Origin: Poa pratensis
Lineage: Eukaryota > Streptophyta > Magnoliopsida > Poales > Poaceae
Length of the DNA stretch: 64,000 nt
Assembly: GCA_947311845.1 (NCBI GenBank)
Contig: CAMZMU010000027.1
Span: 29,836,125 to 29,900,124, forward strand
Reading direction: 5' to 3'
The notes under the pieces were generated by a model. The model did no database searches. It had not been told where the DNA came from and worked only from the letters and a program-made list of their open reading frames with translations. Made by a program: the position numbers and the translations under genes. Below, one piece after another: positions 56,060 to 64,000 of this stretch. Each line of letters opens with the position of its first letter. Within the stretch, counting starts at the first letter, position 1.

Positions 56060-56260
56060 TGCGGTAGTATCGCCCGGGTACCGCCGGGGACCGCTGGGAG
56101 TCCAGTACCGCGCCCGTTGTGAGCGCCAGAAATCACCCGGAGCGGTAGTACCGCTACCGGGGCGATAGTACCGCTGCCTGGAGCCCGTTTTGAGCCTGTT
56201 TCTCTGTTCTAACTCCCCAGGGGGCGGTAGTACCGCTGGGCTAGCGGTAGTACCGCTCCT
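56060..56260 (+). promoter_or_regulatory. palindromic AGCGGTAGTACCGCT motifs upstream of the LTR TATA box
   Basis: Copies or close variants at about 56060, 56141-56155, 56163-56175, 56224-56236 and 56243-56257. Each is a near-perfect dyad. They end 40 bases upstream of TACTATTTAAGG (56297-56308), the likely TATA box, which suggests a promoter element. Confidence 0.6.
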
Positions 56261-56751
56261 GGGCGTGTTTTTCAGGTAACGGCTAGTTTTTGGAGGTACT
56301 ATTTAAGGGGCCATCTTCCCCATTGACCCCAAGAAGCTGAGCACGTTTTTCCTCTCTCCTCCATTGTTGCAAGCTCATTTCTTTGATATCTCCCAATCCC
56401 TCCACCCAAACTCTTTGATCTTTGGAGGATTGAAGGAGAAGACCTAGATCTACATTTCCACCAATCAATCTCTCCTCTAAGTGAGGGGAACATAGTGGAT
56501 CTAGTTCTTGGAGTTTTTGTGTGGTTCTCTTCTTTGTTCTTCCTCTCTTCTCCCCCCATAAGCATTAGTTGCTTGTGGTGGGATTTGAGAGTGAAGGATT
56601 TGAGCACTTGTGCTCTTGCCTTTTGCATTTGGTGCATCGGTGTGCTCTCCACGAGTATTCGTGGAAGTTGAAATCTTGTGAACTTGTTACTCTTGGGTCT
56701 TCGGGCCCTAGACGCCTTTGTGGTGGTTGGACCCTTATGTGGTCACTTGAA

Positions 56752-56912
56752 GCCGTTCGGGAGCCCCAATCCATTGTGGGTTGTGCCTCGGATTGTTGTT
56801 GAAAGCCATTCGGGAGCCCCCAATCCATTGTGGGTTGTGCCTCGATTGTTGTTGAAAGCCGTTCGGGAGCCCCCAATCCCATTGTGGGTTGTGCCCGGAT
56901 TGTTGTTGAAAG
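56752..56912 (+). repeat. 53-bp tandem repeat, three copies, in the LTR
   Basis: Units begin GCCGTTCGGGAGCCCC or GCCATTCGGGAGCCCC at 56752, 56805 and 56858. Each contains TTGTGGGTTGTGCC and ends GGATTGTTGTTGAAA or a one-base variant. Confidence 0.9.
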
Positions 56913-57361
56913 GCTCCGGATTCCGCCTCGAAGGAATACCGATAGTGGAAGGTGAACCAAACCTTTGTGGTGCGGTTCATCGGAGAAGAGGGTGAAACCT
57001 TTGTGGTTGTTGAACCGTTGTGTCGGTTCACACCTCTCCAACGAGACGTACTCCCTTTCAAGGAGGAACTCGGGAATACATCCTCGTCTCCGCGTGCTTC
57101 GGTTATTTCTATACCCGAGCTTTTTACTTATGCACTTTACATTGTGATAGCCTTCGTGCTTGAAGTATTCTATATTGCTATCACCTTGTTGCTTGTCTTG
57201 CTTAGCATAAGTTGTTGGTGCACATAGGTGAGCCTAGTTTATTTAGGTTGTTGGCTTGTTAATTTAAACACCTAGTTTTATTCCGCAATTAGCAAGCCTA
57301 AACCGGAAAAGTTTTAATCGCCTATTCACCCCCCCTCTAGGCGACATCATTGTCCTTTCAA

Positions 57362-57379
57362 TTGGTATCAGAGCCTGGG
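57362..57379 (+). promoter_or_regulatory. primer-binding site (tRNA-Met type)
   Basis: TTGGTATCAGAGCCTGGG lies one base after the 5' LTR. TGGTATCAGAGC is the usual complement of the 3' end of initiator tRNA-Met in plant copia elements. Confidence 0.9.
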
Positions 57380-57415
57380 CTCTCTTTTTGGGCTTTACCG
57401 CCTAGAGAGTAAAAG

Positions 57416-59670
57416 ATGTCGTTTAGGGAATTAGTGCACGATCCCACTTTCATATTCGATGGCACAAATTATGATGTTTGGAAAATTCGCATGCTTAATC
57501 TTTTTAGGGCCATGGGTCCAAATTATATTAAGAGGATTGTGGATGTGGGTTTTTCTCCTCCAAAGGATTCCAAGAATTATCTTTAGAGGATGAGGAAAAC
57601 TCTCATCTCGAGACTCTAGTTTCTAATGGTCTTATATGTGTTTTGAGCGATGTAGTTCTTGCTTCAATCATGCCTTTTCGGAACGCTCATGAGCTTTGGA
57701 CCAAGCTTCAAGATATATATGAAGTGTCCAAAATTATTGAGGATGATTGTTCTCCTCCACCTCCGGCCGTGATGAGTTCACAACTTCTTCCACTTCACCA
57801 ACATGTGATTTGTCACAAGGTAATGATATGGTGAGTGGTGATAGAAATTGCATTGTGATGGTGAACTTACTATTGATTATACTTCTTCTCTATCACATTG
57901 CAATGTTCTATCTTTGGACTTAAACTCTTCTAGCACTCCAAATGTCATACATGCTAGAGTTGATAGTCCTTGCATATCATGTAATAGTTGTTTAACTAAA
58001 TCTCATGATGATATGCTTCATATGTCTTGTTGCCATGAAAACAATGCTTCCATATCCTCTAGTACTTGCATGACTAACAATGTAGAGGAATCCCAACATT
58101 TGTTGGAACAAGACATGGACCTAAATGGTGCTTCAAGTAATTCTTCATCCTCTTCAATCATTAATCATGTTTGCCTTATGGCTAAGGATTCCGAGGTGTC
58201 TCCCACCTCAAATCCAAATTGTGATGATGTGGATGAGGATTCTCATGAAGAAGGTTTTGATTTTGAATCCTTAACCAAGATGGGTGAGATGGTACTTGGT
58301 GCTCTCCCCAAAGGTAGTAAAGCTATCCCTCCTCTATGTGAAATCATTGATTATGTTATAAGAGTAGGGAATTTATTGAGGATTTGGAAAGTCAATTTGA
58401 TGAGAAATGTCAAATTGAGAGGGATGACTCTATTACTATAGCTTCCTTGAAAGCTTCTCTTGAAGAAGAAGAAGAAGAGCTTAGGTCTTCTCTTGAAGAG
58501 AGACTTGAATCTCTTGATGAGTCTAATGATCTTATTATTGCTAAAATCATTAAGGAAAGAGATCATGCCCTTGCTAAATATAAAGTGCTTAAAAAGGAAA
58601 AAGTTGAATTTGGTGTTGGCAATGCTAGACTAAGTGAGGACATAGAGAGACTTGACAAAGCTCACAAGGCTTTAGAAAGTGAACACTCTCTCCTTATCAA
58701 GTCTCATGATCAACTCCAAACTCAACTATCTAAGAATGATAAGCTTGCCAAATTGTCTCTTCATTTCTAATATTAATGATGCTTGTGCTACTAACTCCAC
58801 TTCTTGTGAAGCATCTATTTTGAAGGAGAATGTTGAGCTAAGGGCTCAACTTGAGTTGCTATCTAGCAAGTATGGGAAATTGGAAGAAAGTCATGAAAAG
58901 CTTTCTAGCTCTAATGATGATCTTCTAGCATCCCATGCTAGGCTAAAGTTAGCTCATGAGGCTATTATCAAAGGTAACATCTTGTGAGCCTCATGTGGAC
59001 AATGGCACAACTTCTTCTCTAAAATGCTTTATTGCCATGTGCTAGTCCTAGTGATTCATCCACTCACATATTGCTACATCTTGTGATGAATTACTTTCAT
59101 TGCCTTGTTGCTCTAACAATGAAGCTTCTACTTCCTCTAGTGTTTTGTTGATACTAACCATGTAGAGGAACTAAATGAGCTCAAGGCCCAAGTCACTTCT
59201 TTGAAGAAAGACTTGGAAAAGCGTCATGTTGGGAAGTCCACACTTGACAATATGTTGAGTGTTCAAAGACGCCCCAATGACAAGAGTGGACTTGGATTCA
59301 ACTCCAATAACAAGAACAAGTCCAAGTCTACAAGAAGAACAAGGGCCAAGAACAAGTTAAAGATTCGGCCAAGATTGTTTGCTTCAAGTGCAAAGTTGAA
59401 GGGCACCATGTTAGATCTTGCCCTTTGAAGAAGAAGGCTCTTAGTGAGAAGCAACAAGGGAAGTCAAGTTCTTCCTCAAGTTGAAGAACGACCTCTTCCC
59501 AAGAATCAAGCTACTCCTCCTCAAGTCAAGATTCCAACCAAGAAGAGAGGAGGAAGTCGATGTTGCTACCTATGCCGTGAGAAGGGTCACCTTGCTTCTT
59601 CATGCACAAATGGTACCTTATCCAACCCCATTATATTGATGATGTTATTCTCTTCGGAAGGATAAGGTTG
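57416..59670 (+). pseudogene. copia-like Gag with coiled-coil region and two zinc knuckles, degenerate
   Basis: Starts at ATG 57416 (MSFRELVHDPTFIFDGTNYD) with the FDGTNYDVWKIRM block of UBN2/DUF4219-type gag. A stop occurs at 57582. Continuing pieces include MPFRNAHELWTKLQDIYEVS (57670). A Ser/Cys/His-rich stretch (57850-58250) and long Glu/Leu-rich helices, likely coiled coil (58384-58770 and 58790-58980), follow in shifting frames. Two CCHC knuckles are visible: CFKCKVEGHHVRSC near 59380-59425 and CYLCREKGHLASSC near 59562-59605, which would bind RNA. At least five frame breaks are present. No protease motif follows. Confidence 0.8.
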
Positions 59671-62600
59671 GCAATGTGTTTGCCAAATATGTTGGTACTC
59701 AAAGTGGTGTCAAGAAAAGAACCATTTGGGTTGCCAAACCTATTGTGACTAACCTCTTAGGACCCAACTTGGTTGGGGACCAACAAGCTAAAACTTGATC
59801 AATAGGTGTTGTTGGAGGGCATTGGAGACTTGGCTACATCATGAAGAATTAAGGGATCTTCATCAATTATATTCTCTCAAGCCAAGTCATTTGGATTATA
59901 TTGTTCTATCTCATATCCAATGTTCCTCCTTGCGGTAACTTTTATTTAAATCATATATACATTGAAAGTTGCTTGCACCCTTGCATGTGTTTGGTTTTGT
60001 ACCTTGCTAGTGTTTGTATGTGTTGTGCTCTCTACTTACTTATCTTGAGAAATCAAGTATGTGTATGTTGGTTTGCACACCATTTACTTGTGTTGAGCCT
60101 TATTGCTTTTATTTGATATCTTATCTTGTTGGCTCTCTTTTGAGAGATTAATGGACCATTCCATTTTTGGAGAGTGATATGCTTCGTGCACTTCACAAAC
60201 CAAAAATGTGTGTACATGAGGAATACCACTTAGTGATGATATATCAATCTTATCTATTCTCTATGTGGTATGTCATGCTCATGAGAAATTCAAATTCTAT
60301 AATGTCCATTAATTTCTCGAGTTGGTTTTGTTTGCCTCTTGCTTTAAAGAAAATGGATTATCACATTATGGGGGAGTAATAAGCTATGTGCATATTACAA
60401 GCCTAGAAAATGTGAACATGTGAGGTATTGCCACCTAGAATTGATATTCTTCATTATCTTATTCCTTTGTGGCATGTTTCTCAAACAAGTTCCTTTTGCT
60501 TAAATGCTTTTTGCCTCTCACCGTTGGATCTTGTTTGTGATGGAATTTCTTGATATGGCTTTCCCTAAATATGTTCTCATATATCTCTTTGGGAAACCAA
60601 TTGCTTCAAGCTACTCCTTGGAGTTGCTTTGCATTATTGCGTGATTTTTGAAGCTATCAAGAATATCTATCTATCTAAGCATGGCTTTTAATTCCTATCC
60701 TTTGCCATATGCTTATGTTTTGTGAATATGATCTTGAATATATCTTTGCAATCCACCACCGAGAAATATCTCCATACATTACTTGTCTTGACAAGTGATA
60801 ATCATATTTGTGGTAAATATATTGATCATATTCACTTTGGCTCTTGCTTTGAATTGCCTTATTTGATTGCCAAGGATTTGTTTTGATCTAACTCTCATTT
60901 GTCTTCCTTGTATCTTTTGGATCCTTTATTGCTCTACTTGAAATTTGTTTTGTGCTTTCTTGAGTTGGGAAAAGCAATGAACCAATTCTTGTGCATTGAT
61001 TCAAAAGTCATACTTCTTGATAATGCACTATTCTTTGGGAAGCTATCCTACTTTGAGTAAAACACCGTTCTTTAAATTGGTATTGCAATTTCTTGCCTTT
61101 CTTGAACATGACTAGTGTTTGATATATATATATATATATATATGGAGAGTGATGATCTCATTTGTGTGCATTTTGTATTCAAATGCAAAATCTTAAATAA
61201 TGCACACATCTTGGGGGAGCAATCCTATAGGCTTTTTGAACATTAGTTGTCTTCATTTGATATTTGATCCCGATGACGTGTCTCCTTGGAAGACAAACAT
61301 TTTTCGTCTTGGTACTTGTGCCATCATGAAAAGTGTAGAGGGTTTGGTTTATTCCTTGATGATATTTTCATCATTTGGTATCTTGATTTCATTGGTATCT
61401 TTTCAAAGTGGTATCTTCACTCATGTGTTGATTTGGGTATTTGATATAATTTGGACATTTGTTTTCTTGTCACACTTGTGTGTGCTTTGTTGGTTTACTT
61501 GGTGTTTTGTCTAAATTATATCTGTTTGGTTCTTGAAAGTCATGTGCATGCATATTTATTATATGTATATCTTATGGCATGCTTACTTTCGTTGATCCAA
61601 TATATAGGATAAACTCCATCAAATCCTAAATGCTAAGATGTGCATGAAATTCAATTTCATATCATATGCACATATTTATGTGGAGTTTGTCCTATGTATT
61701 GTAGTTGCTCTAACTACTTTGGACCCAATGAGTTTGGGTACCATTTTGTACTTGAATTTGTTTTAGGTATATTGGAGATGCATTGGAAGCTTGTCTCATC
61801 TACAAGGAAGGTGTTGTCACCATGTGCTTATTGGAGCCAAGCTTGGATGATCATGAGCTCCTATCTTCTACATCACCAATGCTATCTCGGTAACAAGTAT
61901 CTACCTCATGCATACTTTTCTAGCTCTCAACCTTGTGTAGGTTGTTTCATGGCATGAATCTCTTTGGTTGCAATTCTTTTGATTCTTGCAAAACGTCTTT
62001 ATTGCAAATGTGAGTAAGCCGGGATGATTACATATCAAGGGGATATATATATCATTTTCATGATTCATCGATCCCATTATGTCAATCTAGCACTTTCTAC
62101 TTATGTCTCTCATGTGCAATATTGATGTTTTCAAAATCATTTGCCTTTGTGATACTTGTTATCTTACTCGGAGCATCCCGTTTATCACCTTTATCCTTTG
62201 TGGATAGTTTTTGATGCTATGATGAGTATGTGTTGGAAGTTCATCTATATCCCTTTAAGATAAAATTGAGCTTTGTGCTATGCTTTTAAGCAAAATCTTA
62301 TTGGTGTATTTATGACTTCCTCTTGGATATCATGACCTTTACCTTTGTACCTATTTGTGTGTACATGTTTATTTGTGGACTTATATCTTCGTGATTGGTG
62401 TCTACTTAGAAACTTATACACATAAGAATAGTTACATCTTTATTGGTATTCCAATTCTTTAGTGACCACCTCTTATTGCTTTTGTTCTTTGGTGGTTTCT
62501 AATTAAAGGCACAAGCTTTATTTTATGTGTTATGCTTTGCATCTTAATAAGCTTGTGGAGCTATTTGCTATATCTCCGTTGGTGTGTGAGTATGGAAAGA

Positions 62601-63286
62601 CATGATATGCACTATGTGCAACACTTTTTGAAAGACTATGTTGATGATTTTGCTCATCCTTGTATTAGTCTCCTAAAATGTCTTTATATCTCACACCCAT
62701 CCTTTTATTTGCCGCTCCTTGCTCATGTTGCAAAACATTTATTTGTTGCAAGTTGTTTTGCCTCTTTTCATTTATATTCTCTTGCATGTGCTTGTGTTCG
62801 AATTTATCTAGGAGGGAGTGAGGATTCCATGTTGTGCACACTATATTGAAATACAAATCCTATTTGTGCACGTACCTTGGGGAGTTCCCTCTTGATATTT
62901 AGAACATTTTTCGGATCCTTTTGATTGCTTGCTTCTTTCGTTGAAGTATCTTTCTATTTGATATTCATTTGCAATCTTTGGATCCTCAATATAGTTTGAT
63001 CTCCTTTCCAACTATTCGTTATTGGATATGTGCATTTGATTTCACTCATATTATGAGAAATGCACACATTATGGGGGAGCTCTTACTATATTGGCCTTCT
63101 AAATTTTTCCTCCCATTTCGGCAATCGATGCCAATGGGGGAGAAGTTTAGAGGGTTTAAGAGTTGGTTTTATGCTTTAGTTTCGTTCTTAAGCATTTGCC
63201 TTTCTTGCTCTTGCATCCTTGCTCTTTGTGTTGCATGGTTGCTTAATTCATTATAAACCCTCGTAAAAGGGATTGTCATCAATTAC
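59671..63286 (+). other. non-coding interior of the gag-only element
   Basis: T-rich sequence (many TTTG, CTTG words) with short frames only. GGGGGAG motifs recur (about 60370, 61213, 63073, 63136, 63293), like repeated polypurine-type sites. No reverse transcriptase or integrase motif. Confidence 0.75.
61118..61142. repeat. (TA)n microsatellite
   Basis: About twelve TA dinucleotides in a row within the element's non-coding interior. Confidence 0.9.
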
Positions 63287-63301
63287 CAAAATGGGGGAGA
63301 T
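63287..63301 (+). promoter_or_regulatory. polypurine tract
   Basis: CCAAAATGGGGGAGAT immediately precedes the 3' LTR. Confidence 0.8.
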
Positions 63302-64000
63302 TGAAAGTGCATGTGTTGCCCCATGTGGTTTTGGTAATTAATGACAATCCTTATGGACTAATGTTTGCATTGAGATATCTTGTAGATCTTGTCCATAGGA
63401 AAAGATTGGAGTTCATGTGTTGGACTCTAGAAGATTACATGATGATCAATGCTCTAATCAAGGGTTTATATGAAGAATGGTCATGTGTAGAGTTGAGCAT
63501 ATTGCAAATATGTCTTGAAGGATTCAAGACATCATCTTTGTGTAGATAGAGAAGATGAAGTGCAAGTTCAAGAGAAGGTCTCGAAGAAATGCTATGCTTG
63601 AAGCTTGCCACCCATTTGGAGATATTGGTCAAGTGAAGATGTGCCTATGAGAGGCTCTCCCACATTGGTGTATGGGGGAGCAACATTTGAATATTCACCA
63701 AGCAAAGCGCAAATCAAGAAAGGTGGTCCACTTGAAGAGATCAAGATCGTCATCATCTAGCTCAAGTGGAATGCGCAAGGCAAAGGTATGATCTTGATAG
63801 GTTTCTATTTTACTGGTCTCATGGTGTTAGTGGGAGACCGGGTTATATGATAGACGGCGTACTATCAAGAGGGGTTCTCAAGTGAGTAACTTGATCGCAT
63901 CTTTGTGGAGAGATCAAACCTTTGCATACTTGGCATATCATCTTTCTTGTTCTTATTTGGGTTTTATCCATGTGAGAATTTAGAACTTGTGTTCATCTCA
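63302..64000 (+). repeat. 3' LTR of the gag-only element, partial
   Basis: Matches 54909 onward and runs off the end of the window, so the element's right border and target duplication cannot be seen. Confidence 0.95.

Larger units (their letters stand above)
54909..57360 (+). repeat. 5' LTR of the gag-only element
   Basis: Begins TGAAAGTGCATGTGTTGCCC and ends CATTGTCCTTTCA, with a 6-bp inverted terminus TGAAAG/CTTTCA. It contains a TATA-like box near 56300, palindromic motifs upstream of it and a 53-bp tandem repeat downstream. Confidence 0.95.
54909..64000 (+). mobile_element. LTR retrotransposon with copia-like gag and no pol, cut by the window end
   Basis: A 2452-bp 5' LTR, a tRNA-Met-type primer-binding site, a degenerate gag, 3.6 kb of non-coding sequence, a polypurine tract and the first 699 bases of the 3' LTR. 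No protease, integrase or reverse transcriptase domain is seen in any frame. This fits the class of gag-only LTR elements (TR-GAG) that move with enzymes from relatives. By eye the two LTRs show roughly twenty differences over 699 bases. Confidence 0.9.

Overview
The window is a gene-poor stretch of a large grass genome, most likely wheat, Aegilops or a close relative. The basis is the repeat content: gypsy LTRs beginning TGATACGTCTCCAACGTATC, a TNP2-type CACTA element with CTAGTACCGG subterminal motifs, several PIF/Harbinger elements, a Stowaway MITE, a tRNA-derived SINE and Helitrons. The species call is an inference from remembered repeat families. I find no intact host gene. Almost every long reading frame belongs to a transposable element, is broken, or is a shadow of one.

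Layout. 1-822: unassigned sequence, then a 13-base assembly gap. 841-1826: a hAT element with a Stowaway MITE (1512-1767) inside it. 1861-2116: a SINE on the minus strand with an 18-bp target duplication. About 2682-3033: a Harbinger-like MITE. 3418-13710: a Harbinger element with a TAA duplication, whose Myb-like gene is split by a gypsy-type element (4635-12903, minus strand, gag and protease only). 14561-27579: a 13-kb CACTA element with an ATT duplication. It carries a frameshifted TNP2 transposase, a second gene joining a plant-transposase region, a proline-rich linker and a Ulp1-type protease domain, and two antisense reading frames. 28884-29732: a deleted hAT element.

30388-39293: a Helitron with no replicase. 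It holds a 6-kb CACTA element (31638-37674, TCT duplication) with exon-like sequence that looks captured from a gene. 41456-43659: a broken Harbinger transposase copy, followed at 43660-45417 by a minus-strand Helitron. 46869-48041: another Harbinger-type fragment. 48042-49616: a truncated LTR. 49617-54908: a rearranged second gypsy element. 54909-64000: an LTR retrotransposon with a copia-like gag and no pol, cut by the window end.

How the parts relate. The two gypsy elements have gag with or without protease and no polymerase. The 54909 element has gag only. The first Harbinger element keeps only the Myb-like gene and the second only a broken transposase. The Helitrons have no helicase. Nearly everything here would therefore depend on enzymes encoded elsewhere. 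Insertion order can be read from nesting: Stowaway inside hAT; gypsy inside Harbinger; MITE inside CACTA inside Helitron; and the 54909 element inside a piece of gypsy LTR that was already inverted.
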